Source: CALZKI01 sp045124055
GTDB taxonomy: Bacteria > Bacillota > Clostridia > Lachnospirales > Lachnospiraceae
Direction: 5' to 3'
DNA length: 64,000 bases
NCBI GenBank assembly: GCA_045124055.1
Contig: JBGVKZ010000038.1
Coordinates: 1 to 64,000 of the forward strand
The notes beneath the pieces are model-generated. The model was given only the letters and a program-made list of their open reading frames with translations, ran no database searches and was not told where the DNA came from. Made by a program: the position numbers and the translations under genes. The stretch's first letter is position 1. Each line of letters opens with the position of its first letter. Shown here piece after piece: positions 35,864-44,447 of the stretch.

Positions 35864-35910
35864 ATACAATATCTTGTGCTATTTGATGAAAAAATGGGTT
35901 TATCTTGTGC
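35864..35910. promoter_or_regulatory. tandem NrdR-type boxes upstream of nrdD
   Basis: Box 1 at 35864-35879 (ATACAATATCTTGTGC) matches the NrdR consensus ACACAATATATTGTGT at 13 of 16 positions and overlaps a likely -10 (TACAAT, 35865-35870). Box 2 at 35895-35910 keeps the same 10-base half TATCTTGTGC but is degenerate in its left half. The two are exactly 31 bp apart, the three-turn spacing typical for tandem NrdR boxes. Repression by NrdR is inferred. Confidence 0.65.
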
Positions 35911-36035
35911 CTTCTCGTTGACTTACTATGGGGAAAATGATAGAATGTCTCTGATGGTGGGATTTTTTCCTGTCCAGTTGTGTTACATAGATATATATGT
36001 CAGGGAAAATTGTGAGAAAGAAGTGCGAGGGTATT

Positions 36036-38414
36036 ATGTTTCAGGTAATCAAAAGAGAAGGAGAAGTTACGGATTTTACATTAACGAAGATAAGTGACGC
36101 GATTATTAAGGCATTTCATGCAACGGATGTGCAATATAATAATGATGTAGTAGATTTATTATCGCTTCGTGTGACGGCCGATTTTCAGAGCAAGGTAAAA
36201 GATGGCACAGTTCACGTGGAAGATATTCAGGATAGTGTAGAAAAGGTATTAGGTCAGGCTGGCTACGAAGAAGCTGCAAAAGCTTTTATTTTATATCGTA
36301 AACAGCGTGAGAAGATGCGTACGATGAAATCCACAATTTTGGATTATAAAGATGTGGTAAATAGTTATGTAAAAGTAGAAGATTGGCGTGTGAAAGAAAA
36401 TTCCACTGTTACCTATTCAGTAGGCGGGCTTATCTTAAGTAATTCAGGGGCAGTTACAGCAAATTACTGGTTATCGGAAATTTATGATGAAGAAATCGCC
36501 CAGGCCCATAGAAATGCAGATATTCATATTCACGATTTATCTATGTTGACAGGTTATTGTGCTGGTTGGTCGTTAAAACAGTTGATTCAGGAAGGACTTG
36601 GTGGAATTACCGGTAAGATTACTTCGGCACCGGCAAAGCATTTGTCTGTGCTTTGCAATCAGATGGTAAACTTCCTTGGCATTATGCAGAATGAATGGGC
36701 AGGAGCACAGGCATTTTCTTCCTTTGACACCTACCTTGCACCATTTGTTAAAGTAGATAATTTATCTTATAAAGAAGTAAAAAAATGTATTGAAGCCTTT
36801 ATTTACGGCGTAAATACACCTTCCAGATGGGGAACACAGGCACCATTTTCCAACATTACACTGGACTGGACAGTTCCAAGCGATTTAGCAGAACTTCCGG
36901 CGATTGTAGGCGGCAAGGAAATGGACTTTAAATATAAAGATTGTAAAAAAGAAATGGATATGGTTAACAAGGCGTTTATCGAAACGATGATTGAAGGAGA
37001 TTCCAACGGCAGAGGTTTCCAATATCCAATTCCAACCTATTCTATTACCAGAGATTTTGACTGGTCAGATACAGAAAACAATCGATTATTATTCGAAATG
37101 ACAGCGAAATATGGTACGCCATATTTTTCAAATTATGTAAACTCAGATATGGAACCAAGTGATGTTCGTTCTATGTGCTGTCGTCTTCGTCTTGACCTTA
37201 GAGAATTGCGTAAAAAATCCGGCGGTTTCTTTGGCTCTGGCGAAAGTACAGGTAGTGTGGGCGTTGTAACAATTAATATGCCGCGTATTGCCTATTTGTC
37301 AGCTAATAAGGATGATTTTTACAAGCGTCTGAATCATATGATGGATATTGCTGCAAGAAGTTTGAAAATTAAACGTGGTGTTATTTCTAAACTTTTGGAC
37401 GAAGGCTTGTATCCGTATACCAAACGTTATTTAGGCTCTTTTGACAATCATTTTTCAACTATCGGATTAATTGGTATGAATGAGGTTGGTTTAAATGCCA
37501 ACTGGCTTCGTGCAGATTTAACCGATGAAAGAACACAGGAATTTACAAAAGAAGTATTAAATCATATGAGAAACCGTCTTTCCGATTACCAGGAACAGTA
37601 TGGCGATTTATACAACCTGGAAGCTACTCCGGCAGAAAGTACAACTTACCGATTAGCAAAACATGATAAAAAGAAATGGCCTGCAATTAAAACTGCTGGA
37701 AATATGGGAGATACTCCATATTATACCAATTCGTCACACTTGCCAGTGGACTATACGGCAGATATTTTCGATGCTTTGGATATTCAGGATGAATTGCAGA
37801 CATTATATACATCAGGAACGGTATTCCACGCCTTCCTAGGTGAAAAATTACCGGACTGGCAGGCAGCTGCAAAACTGGTTAGAACGATTGCAGAAAACTA
37901 CCGCCTTCCATATTATACACTGTCACCAACCTATTCTATTTGTAAAGAACACGGCTATTTGGCAGGAGAGCAGAAGGTATGTCCACATTGTGGTAAAGTA
38001 ACCGAAGTATATAGCCGAATTACCGGTTATTACAGACCTGTTCAGAATTGGAATGATGGCAAATTGCAGGAATATAAAAACAGAACGGAATACGATATTG
38101 ATAATTCTGTTATGAAGCATTCCAAAGTGGTAGTTACTGTTTCAGAGAAGGGCGGAGAAAAAGATGTCAAAATCGAGACTCCTAACGAAATGAAATATCT
38201 GTTTACTACCAAAACTTGTCCGAATTGTAGTATGGCAAAAGAGCTTTTGAAAGATACTGCTTATGTGCTAATTGATGCAGAAGAAAATATGGAATTATCG
38301 AGAAAATATGGAGTAATGCAAGCTCCAACTCTTGTAGTAGTAAACGGCGATGTTACGAAAAAATATGTAAATTTATCTAACATTACTAAATATGTGGAAA
38401 TGTCTAAAGCGTAA
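36036..38414 (+). CDS. nrdD: anaerobic (class III) ribonucleoside-triphosphate reductase with C-terminal glutaredoxin-like domain
   Basis: A 792-residue glycyl radical enzyme that reduces ribonucleotides to deoxyribonucleotides without oxygen. An ATP-cone allosteric domain (about 1-92) is followed by the catalytic barrel with Cys381-Cys382 (MCCRL). A zinc-binding part has Cys636, Cys649 and Cys652, and the glycyl radical site is RITGY (Gly664). About 130 residues follow the glycyl site, whereas ordinary NrdD proteins end soon after. This tail carries a glutaredoxin-like fold with Cys728-Pro-Asn-Cys731 and a conserved-looking APTLVV strand. I start at ATG 36036 (GAGGG upstream) where the ATP-cone begins. 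No nrdG activase gene is adjacent. Likely repressed by NrdR. Confidence 0.93.
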   Translation: MFQVIKREGEVTDFTLTKISDAIIKAFHATDVQYNNDVVDLLSLRVTADFQSKVKDGTVHVEDIQDSVEKVLGQAGYEEAAKAFILYRKQREKMRTMKSTILDYKDVVNSYVKVEDWRVKENSTVTYSVGGLILSNSGAVTANYWLSEIYDEEIAQAHRNADIHIHDLSMLTGYCAGWSLKQLIQEGLGGITGKITSAPAKHLSVLCNQMVNFLGIMQNEWAGAQAFSSFDTYLAPFVKVDNLSYKEVKKCIEAFIYGVNTPSRWGTQAPFSNITLDWTVPSDLAELPAIVGGKEMDFKYKDCKKEMDMVNKAFIETMIEGDSNGRGFQYPIPTYSITRDFDWSDTENNRLLFEMTAKYGTPYFSNYVNSDMEPSDVRSMCCRLRLDLRELRKKSGGFFGSGESTGSVGVVTINMPRIAYLSANKDDFYKRLNHMMDIAARSLKIKRGVISKLLDEGLYPYTKRYLGSFDNHFSTIGLIGMNEVGLNANWLRADLTDERTQEFTKEVLNHMRNRLSDYQEQYGDLYNLEATPAESTTYRLAKHDKKKWPAIKTAGNMGDTPYYTNSSHLPVDYTADIFDALDIQDELQTLYTSGTVFHAFLGEKLPDWQAAAKLVRTIAENYRLPYYTLSPTYSICKEHGYLAGEQKVCPHCGKVTEVYSRITGYYRPVQNWNDGKLQEYKNRTEYDIDNSVMKHSKVVVTVSEKGGEKDVKIETPNEMKYLFTTKTCPNCSMAKELLKDTAYVLIDAEENMELSRKYGVMQAPTLVVVNGDVTKKYVNLSNITKYVEMSKA

Positions 38415-38437
38415 AATGAATGTGCCCTTATAAAAGA

Positions 38438-38475
38438 AAAAGGCGATTGACCAGATGAGTCAACGCCTTTCTTTG
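38438..38475 (+). terminator. terminator after nrdD
   Basis: AAAGGCGATTGAC (38438-38450) pairs with GTCAACGCCTTT (38459-38470) with a small bulge; TCTTTG follows. Confidence 0.7.
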
Positions 38476-38500
38476 AAAAAGTGATATTTAAAGGAGTCAT

Positions 38501-38851
38501 ATGGAACCTAGTAAAAGTAAGAGACCTACCAAAAATAAGAAAAATTATATTTTTACGAACAAAACCATATCTCAAAAGGCGATTATGTCAGTCATATTGG
38601 GAGTAATTGGAATTGCGTCCCTTGTCATTGCTATTATTTTTACTTATGCAAGAGAGGGTGTTGCCACCATCGAATATGGAACAGTAGCACTTTTGAGTCT
38701 TTTTTATGGTTTTGCCGGGTTGATTCTTTCCATTGTTTCAAAAAGAGAACCGGATAAGTACTATTTTTTCTCCTATTTGGGAATGGTACTTAATATAGTG
38801 GTTATTGGAATGGTTAGTTTTATTTTATATGCAGGAGCTTATGGTTTATGA
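38501..38851 (+). CDS. small membrane protein, DUF6142-like
   Basis: 116 residues. A basic, hydrophilic N-terminus (1-28) precedes three hydrophobic segments (about 30-52, 58-80 and 90-113). It resembles short Lachnospiraceae membrane proteins listed as DUF6142, but I cannot be sure of the name. The stop overlaps the next start (ATGA at 38848-38851), so it is translationally coupled to the peptidase. AAAGGAG precedes the ATG. Role unknown; it may assist or anchor the peptidase. Confidence 0.75.
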   Translation: MEPSKSKRPTKNKKNYIFTNKTISQKAIMSVILGVIGIASLVIAIIFTYAREGVATIEYGTVALLSLFYGFAGLILSIVSKREPDKYYFFSYLGMVLNIVVIGMVSFILYAGAYGL

Positions 38852-40896
38852 TAGAAGAAAGATTTGAACTGGTAACACAGCGATTAGATGCTCTTTCACT
38901 TTCCGAGGAAGTGGAGGAAAGATATGTTCCATATTTCGAAGAAGTATTTGGTTTTGTAAAAAAAGTACGAAAGACTTATGAATTTGTAAAAAGTGGCAAG
39001 ATAAAAGAAGCTTCTTTGGAAGTGCTGAAAGAAAAAAATGTAGCATTGTTTCAAGAGATTTTTCCGGAAAATTATCAGAATTCCTATTTTAACCCGGAAT
39101 ATAGTGTGAAATGCTTTGGTGAAGAGATGGGGAAATTTTTATCTTTTCTGGCAGCAGAAATGCGTTCCTTAATTGGATTTGCCTATGAAGAAGATAAAGA
39201 ATCTATGTTGATTCGATTGGAATTATTATTAGAAGTATATACTTCCTTTGTGGAAGCAAAAGAAGATGCAAAAGAGCCAGATATGGCACTGCTGTCAGAA
39301 AATGCGTACTGGTTTTTGAGCGATTATGCGAAAAGAGAAGGCAGAGAAGTCATTTTAAACCAAATTGACCCTGGTAGAGATTTTGCTAAAAAAATCATTA
39401 TGGACTCTGACTTAGAAGACCTTCGATATTTGTACTTTTATGGAGAATATATAGGAAAAAATGAGATAGAGGAAGCAAAACATTTGCTGACTTTAAGCGA
39501 GGAAGAAATTCAGAAAATTGCGGATACTTACACAGAAGGCTATCGCATTGGTTTTGAAGTTACCAGCAAAGATATTACGAAGAAAAAAACTGTCAACATC
39601 CGTTATCATATTGGCTTTGAGAGAGTGGTAAAAAAGGCCATAGAGAATTTTAGAAAAATTGGTCTGGAACCAACTATTTTCAGAGCTGGACAAAGCGTGC
39701 TTCGTGGCAGAGATGTGTTTAAAGTGGGATTTTTTGGAACGAACCCAAACAAACAGTTTGATTTTGACCATAAAGAAGATTTGGCGTTATTTTTAGATAA
39801 AATGTTTATTACCAGACGCCTTGAGGGGCTTAAGGAAAATTACGAAGAAAATAAAGAACTGGCAGCTGTTTTTGGTGGTCCGGCGGTAATAGAAGTTTTT
39901 GGAGAAAAGGAATTTGAACCGGTAAGTAAGTCTCAAAATCCAAAATTCAGTGAGGCACAGCAGAAACTTTGCGTAGAGTATGCAGCAAAAAGTGGCGAAA
40001 TTGTGAACCAATATATTAAAGGTGATGAAAGAAGCTTTACGATTATTGCTTTTCCGGTACCGGAAATTAGTGATAAATATGAAGAAATTTTTGATGAAAT
40101 CGTCAAAATTAACACCCTGGATTATGCGAAATATCAGAGAATTCAGCAAAAGTTAATCGATACTTTGGACAGAGCAAAAAAAGTGCATATTGTTGGAAAA
40201 AACGGCAATAAAACAGATTTGTATGTGGCACTTCGGGATATGAAAAATCCAGAAAAAGAGACCAATTTCGAAAATTGCGTGGCAGACGTAAATATTCCGG
40301 TAGGAGAGGTGTTTACTTCGCCAAAACTTTTAGGAACAGAAGGAATTTTACACGTAAAACACGTTTTTTTGAATGCATATGAATTTAAGGACTTGGAAGT
40401 TTCCTTCCAAGATGGTATGATAGTAGGGTATGGTTGTGCTAATTTTGACACTGAGGCAGAGAATTTGAAGTATATTAAAGACAATGTTCTATTTCATCAC
40501 AATACTTTGCCTATGGGTGAATTTGCGATTGGTACGAATACAACTGCATATGTGGCCTGTGAGAAATATGGCATTGGAGACAAATTGCCAATCTTAATTG
40601 CAGAGAAAATGGGGCCACATTTTGCCGTGGGGGATACCTGTTATTCACATTGCGAGGATTTAAAAGTATATAATCCTGATGGAAAGGAAATTGTTGCTAA
40701 AGAAAACAGCATTTCCCAAAAAAGAACAGAAAATCCTCAGGAGGCATACTTTAATTGTCATACGGATATCACGATTCCGTACGATGAATTAGAATTGATT
40801 GAGATTATCACAGCAGATAATCAAACAGAGAACATTATTGTAGACGGTAGATTTGTTCTTAGCGGAACAGAAGAATTAAACGAGCCGTTTATGTAA
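38848..40896 (+). CDS. M29-type aminopeptidase with long N-terminal extension
   Basis: 682 residues. The C-terminal half (about 360-682) is an M29 (aminopeptidase T / AmpS) metallopeptidase. LGTEGILHVKHVF, the HHNTLPMGEFAIGTNT segment, and HFAVGDTCYSHCED carry the metal-binding and catalytic residues expected in the family. Typical M29 enzymes are about 370-410 residues, so the first 300 residues are an extra, mostly helical domain of unknown role. It lacks a signal peptide and is cytoplasmic. It overlaps the membrane-protein gene upstream, and purE begins 18 bp downstream, so it may lead the purine operon. Confidence 0.85.
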   Translation: MIEERFELVTQRLDALSLSEEVEERYVPYFEEVFGFVKKVRKTYEFVKSGKIKEASLEVLKEKNVALFQEIFPENYQNSYFNPEYSVKCFGEEMGKFLSFLAAEMRSLIGFAYEEDKESMLIRLELLLEVYTSFVEAKEDAKEPDMALLSENAYWFLSDYAKREGREVILNQIDPGRDFAKKIIMDSDLEDLRYLYFYGEYIGKNEIEEAKHLLTLSEEEIQKIADTYTEGYRIGFEVTSKDITKKKTVNIRYHIGFERVVKKAIENFRKIGLEPTIFRAGQSVLRGRDVFKVGFFGTNPNKQFDFDHKEDLALFLDKMFITRRLEGLKENYEENKELAAVFGGPAVIEVFGEKEFEPVSKSQNPKFSEAQQKLCVEYAAKSGEIVNQYIKGDERSFTIIAFPVPEISDKYEEIFDEIVKINTLDYAKYQRIQQKLIDTLDRAKKVHIVGKNGNKTDLYVALRDMKNPEKETNFENCVADVNIPVGEVFTSPKLLGTEGILHVKHVFLNAYEFKDLEVSFQDGMIVGYGCANFDTEAENLKYIKDNVLFHHNTLPMGEFAIGTNTTAYVACEKYGIGDKLPILIAEKMGPHFAVGDTCYSHCEDLKVYNPDGKEIVAKENSISQKRTENPQEAYFNCHTDITIPYDELELIEIITADNQTENIIVDGRFVLSGTEELNEPFM

Positions 40897-40914
40897 AAAT
40901 AGGAGGAAGATACA

Positions 40915-41421
40915 ATGGCACAAGTAGGTATTGTAATGGGTAGCGATTCAGATATGCCAGTTATGGCAAAAGCTGCCGACATTTTGGAGGAGTTAGGAAT
41001 TTCTTATGAAATGACCATCATTTCTGCACACAGAGAACCGGATATTTTCTTTGAATATGCAAAAAGTGCAGAAGAAAAGGGATTTAAAGTCATTATTGCA
41101 GGTGCCGGAATGGCAGCACATTTACCAGGTATGTGTGCAGCAATTTTTCCAATGCCGGTTATTGGTATTCCAATGCATACAACATCACTGGGCGGTAGAG
41201 ATTCTTTATATTCAATCGTACAGATGCCATCAGGAATCCCTGTTGCTACAGTAGCAATTAATGGTGGGGCTAATGCAGGGTTGCTGGCTGCAAAAATTTT
41301 GGCCACAAGCGATAGCGAATTACTAGCAAAATTAAAAGCATACAGTGAAAAAATGAAAACAGAAGTGCAGAAAAAGGACGCAAAATTACAGGAATGCGGC
41401 TACAAAAACTACACAAAATAA
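40915..41421 (+). CDS. purE: N5-carboxyaminoimidazole ribonucleotide mutase PurE
   Basis: A 168-residue class I PurE that converts N5-CAIR to CAIR in purine synthesis. Signature segments: GSDSDMPVM (residues 9-17), SAHREP, AGAGMAAHLPGM and GGRDSLYSIVQMP. GGAGGA precedes the ATG. It is the first of four purine genes and only 18 bp after the peptidase gene. PurK, its usual partner, is not in the window. Confidence 0.95.
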   Translation: MAQVGIVMGSDSDMPVMAKAADILEELGISYEMTIISAHREPDIFFEYAKSAEEKGFKVIIAGAGMAAHLPGMCAAIFPMPVIGIPMHTTSLGGRDSLYSIVQMPSGIPVATVAINGGANAGLLAAKILATSDSELLAKLKAYSEKMKTEVQKKDAKLQECGYKNYTK

Positions 41422-41469
41422 GTTTTCAGTAATTATAAAACAGATAAAACACAAAGTAGGAGAAACAAA

Positions 41470-42501
41470 ATGGGAATGGATTATAAGACAGCCGGTGTAG
41501 ACATTGAAGCCGGATACAAATCAGTAGAATTGATGAAAGAATATGTAAAAGGAACAATGAGACCAGAAGTACTTGGTGGACTTGGCGGATTTTCAGGAGC
41601 TTTTTCTTTAAATGCTATCAAAAATATGGAAAACCCAATTCTTTTATCAGGAACTGATGGTTGTGGCACAAAAGTAAAACTTGCTTTTGTTATGGATAAG
41701 CATGATACGATTGGTATTGATGCCGTAGCTATGTGCGTTAACGATGTTGTATGTGCAGGTGGTGAACCATTATTTTTCTTGGATTATATTGCATGTGGTA
41801 AAAACTATCCTGAAAAAATCGCAACTATCGTAAAAGGCGTAGCAGAAGGCTGTAAAATGTCAGAAGCGGCTTTAGTAGGTGGTGAAACAGCAGAACACCC
41901 AGGACTTATGCCAGAGGACGAATACGATTTGGCAGGTTTTGCAGTAGGCGTTGTGGATGAAAAAGATTTAATTACAGGTGCAGATATTAAGGATGGAGAT
42001 GTTTTAATTGGTATCGCAAGTAGTGGTGTGCATAGCAATGGATTTTCTCTTGTAAGAAAGGTGTTTGAAATTACAAAAGAAAGTCTTGATACATATTATG
42101 AAGAACTCGGTACAACTTTAGGAGAAGCTTTAATTGCTCCTACTAAGATTTATGTAAAAGCCTTAAAGAGCATCAAAAATGCAGGTGTTAAAATCAAAGG
42201 TTGTAGCCATATTACTGGTGGTGGTTTCTATGAAAATATTCCAAGAATGCTTCCAGAAGGTATTTGTGCAGTGGTAGAAAAAGACAGTTATGAAGTATTA
42301 CCTATTTTCAAATTATTGCAGAAAACAGGTAATATCGAAGATAAGATGATGTATAATACATTTAATATGGGTCTTGGTATGGTACTTGCAGTTGCAAAAG
42401 AAGATGTTGACACTGTTATGGAAGCCATTAAAGCTGCCGGTGAAACACCATATGTGGTAGGTCACTGTGAAAACGGTGAAAAAGGAGTACGCTTATGTTA
42501 A
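41470..42501 (+). CDS. purM: phosphoribosylformylglycinamidine cyclo-ligase PurM (AIR synthase)
   Basis: A 343-residue AIR synthase that closes FGAM to AIR using ATP. GGLGGFSGAF and GTDGCGTKVKLAF near the N-terminus and GGETAEHPG in the middle are typical. TAGGAG precedes the ATG. It overlaps purN by 7 bp, so the two are coupled. Confidence 0.96.
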   Translation: MGMDYKTAGVDIEAGYKSVELMKEYVKGTMRPEVLGGLGGFSGAFSLNAIKNMENPILLSGTDGCGTKVKLAFVMDKHDTIGIDAVAMCVNDVVCAGGEPLFFLDYIACGKNYPEKIATIVKGVAEGCKMSEAALVGGETAEHPGLMPEDEYDLAGFAVGVVDEKDLITGADIKDGDVLIGIASSGVHSNGFSLVRKVFEITKESLDTYYEELGTTLGEALIAPTKIYVKALKSIKNAGVKIKGCSHITGGGFYENIPRMLPEGICAVVEKDSYEVLPIFKLLQKTGNIEDKMMYNTFNMGLGMVLAVAKEDVDTVMEAIKAAGETPYVVGHCENGEKGVRLC

Positions 42502-43094
42502 GAATTCTTGCTTGTGTATCCGGTGGTGGTACAAACTTACAGGCATTAATTGACAGAATAGAAGATGGCACAATAAAGGGTGCACAGATTGTGAAAGTTA
42601 TCAGCAATAACGAAGGAGTTTATGCTTTGGAAAGAGCCAAAAAGCATGGCATCGAAGGACAAGTTGTGTCCCCAAAAGCTTTTGAAAAAAGACAGGATTT
42701 TAATGATGCTTTACTTCGTGCAGTAGAGGAAGCAGAACCTGATTTAATCGTTCTTGCTGGATTTTTAGTAGTAATTCCACCAAAGATGATTGAAAAATAT
42801 AGTGGAAAAATCATCAACATTCACCCATCACTAATTCCTGCTTTTTGTGGCACAGGTTACTATGGCTTGAAAGTGCACGAAGCAGCCCTGGAACGTGGTG
42901 TGAAAGTAACAGGTGCAACCGTTCACTATGTGGACGAAGGCACAGACACTGGTCCAATCATTTTGCAAAAAGCCGTAGAAGTATTAGAAGGCGATACTCC
43001 AAAAGTATTACAGCAAAGAGTTATGGAACAGGCAGAATGGATTATTTTGCCAAAAGCTGTGCAAATGATTGCAGATAAACACAATGCAAAGTAA
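42495..43094 (+). CDS. purN: phosphoribosylglycinamide formyltransferase PurN
   Basis: A 199-residue folate-dependent formyltransferase that converts GAR to FGAR. SGGGTNLQAL binds the phosphate, and INIHPSLIPAF has the catalytic Asn-His pair. VHYVDEGTDTGPII carries the catalytic Asp. It depends on 10-formyl-tetrahydrofolate, linking it functionally to folC elsewhere in the window. It starts inside the end of purM after AAAGGAG. Confidence 0.96.
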   Translation: MLRILACVSGGGTNLQALIDRIEDGTIKGAQIVKVISNNEGVYALERAKKHGIEGQVVSPKAFEKRQDFNDALLRAVEEAEPDLIVLAGFLVVIPPKMIEKYSGKIINIHPSLIPAFCGTGYYGLKVHEAALERGVKVTGATVHYVDEGTDTGPIILQKAVEVLEGDTPKVLQQRVMEQAEWIILPKAVQMIADKHNAK

Positions 43095-43121
43095 AACCTT
43101 ATCTACAAAGTAGCTTTGCAT
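43084..43121 (+). other. long-loop hairpin between purN and purD
   Basis: ATGCAAAG (43084-43091) pairs with CTTTGCAT (43114-43121) across a 22-nt loop. No T-run follows. It may be chance or a processing/stability element. Confidence 0.3.
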
Positions 43122-43157
43122 CTATAAAATAAATTGAGATAGCCATTGGAGGATAAA

Positions 43158-44429
43158 ATGAAAGTTTTAATCGTAGGAAGCGGCGGTAGAGAACACGCAA
43201 TCGCGACAAGTGTAGCGAAAAGCGAAAAGGTGAGCAAAATTTATTGTGCTCCGGGAAATGCAGGAATTGGGCAGATTGCAGAATGTGTTCCAATCGGTGC
43301 GATGGAATTTGATAGAATTGTTGCATTTGCAAAAGAAAAAGAAATCGATTTAACTATCGTAGGAATGGACGACCCATTGGTTGGTGGTTTAATTGACGAA
43401 TTGGAAAAAGCAGGTCTTCGTGCCTTTGGTCCAAGAAAAAATGCGGCAATTTTGGAAGGAAGCAAAGCCTTTTCTAAGGATTTAATGAAAAAATACAATA
43501 TTCCAACAGCAGCTTATGAGAACTTTGAGACTCCGGAGGAAGCACTGTTATATTTGGAAACAGCAAAATATCCAATCGTTTTAAAGGCAGATGGATTAGC
43601 ACTTGGTAAAGGTGTGTTGATTTGTAATAGTCACGAAGAAGCCATTGAAGGTGTGCAATCAATTATGTGTGATAAAAAATTCGGAACTGCTGGCAATAAA
43701 ATGGTAGTAGAAGAATTTATGACAGGTAGAGAAGTATCGGTACTTTCTTTTGTAGATGGCAAAACTATTAAAACAATGACATCAGCTCAGGACCATAAGA
43801 GAGCAGGAGATGGCGATACTGGACTGAATACAGGTGGTATGGGAACTTTCTCACCAAGTCCATTCTATACAAAAGAAGTAGATGAATTTTGTAAAAAATA
43901 CATTTATCAGCAGACGGTTGATGCTATGGCAAAAGAAGGTCGAGAATTTAAAGGAATTATTTTCTTTGGACTTATGTTAACTAGTGAAGGACCAAAAGTA
44001 TTGGAATATAATGCAAGATTTGGTGACCCGGAAGCTCAGGTAGTATTACCAAGACTGAAAAATGATATAATTGATGTTATCAATGCTTGTATTGACGGAA
44101 CTTTGGATGAAATAGATTTACAGTTTGAAGATAATGCGGCGGTATGCGTAGTATTAGCGTCTAAAGGATATCCGGTTTCTTATGAAAAAGGATTTTTAAT
44201 CAAAGGACTTGATAACTTTGAAAATAAAGATGGTTACTATTGTTTCCACGCAGGAACGAAGAAAACAGACCAAGGTTTTGTGACAAACGGCGGTAGAGTT
44301 TTGGGAATCACTGCAACCGGAAAAGATTTGCAGGAAGCAAGAAAAAATGCATATGAAGCTACAAAATGGGTAGAATTCGATAACAAGTATATGCGTAATG
44401 ATATTGGAAAAGCAATAGATGAAGCCTAA
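43158..44429 (+). CDS. purD: phosphoribosylamine-glycine ligase PurD
   Basis: A 423-residue ATP-grasp ligase that joins glycine to phosphoribosylamine. GSGGREHAI at the start, LKADGLALGKGV for ATP binding, and NTGGMGTFSPSP and EYNARFGDPEAQ near metal and substrate sites. I start at ATG 43158 because GGAGG is 5-6 nt upstream; an in-frame ATG at 43146 lacks a site. Last of the four purine genes in this block. The next gene begins 19 bp downstream. Confidence 0.96.
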   Translation: MKVLIVGSGGREHAIATSVAKSEKVSKIYCAPGNAGIGQIAECVPIGAMEFDRIVAFAKEKEIDLTIVGMDDPLVGGLIDELEKAGLRAFGPRKNAAILEGSKAFSKDLMKKYNIPTAAYENFETPEEALLYLETAKYPIVLKADGLALGKGVLICNSHEEAIEGVQSIMCDKKFGTAGNKMVVEEFMTGREVSVLSFVDGKTIKTMTSAQDHKRAGDGDTGLNTGGMGTFSPSPFYTKEVDEFCKKYIYQQTVDAMAKEGREFKGIIFFGLMLTSEGPKVLEYNARFGDPEAQVVLPRLKNDIIDVINACIDGTLDEIDLQFEDNAAVCVVLASKGYPVSYEKGFLIKGLDNFENKDGYYCFHAGTKKTDQGFVTNGGRVLGITATGKDLQEARKNAYEATKWVEFDNKYMRNDIGKAIDEA

Positions 44430-44447
44430 GGAGAAGGTTACAAGAAG

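Noticed and set aside
35855..36097. Open frame upstream of and overlapping nrdD
   Set aside because: It runs through the NrdR boxes and into the nrdD ATP-cone in another frame; no ribosome site seen.
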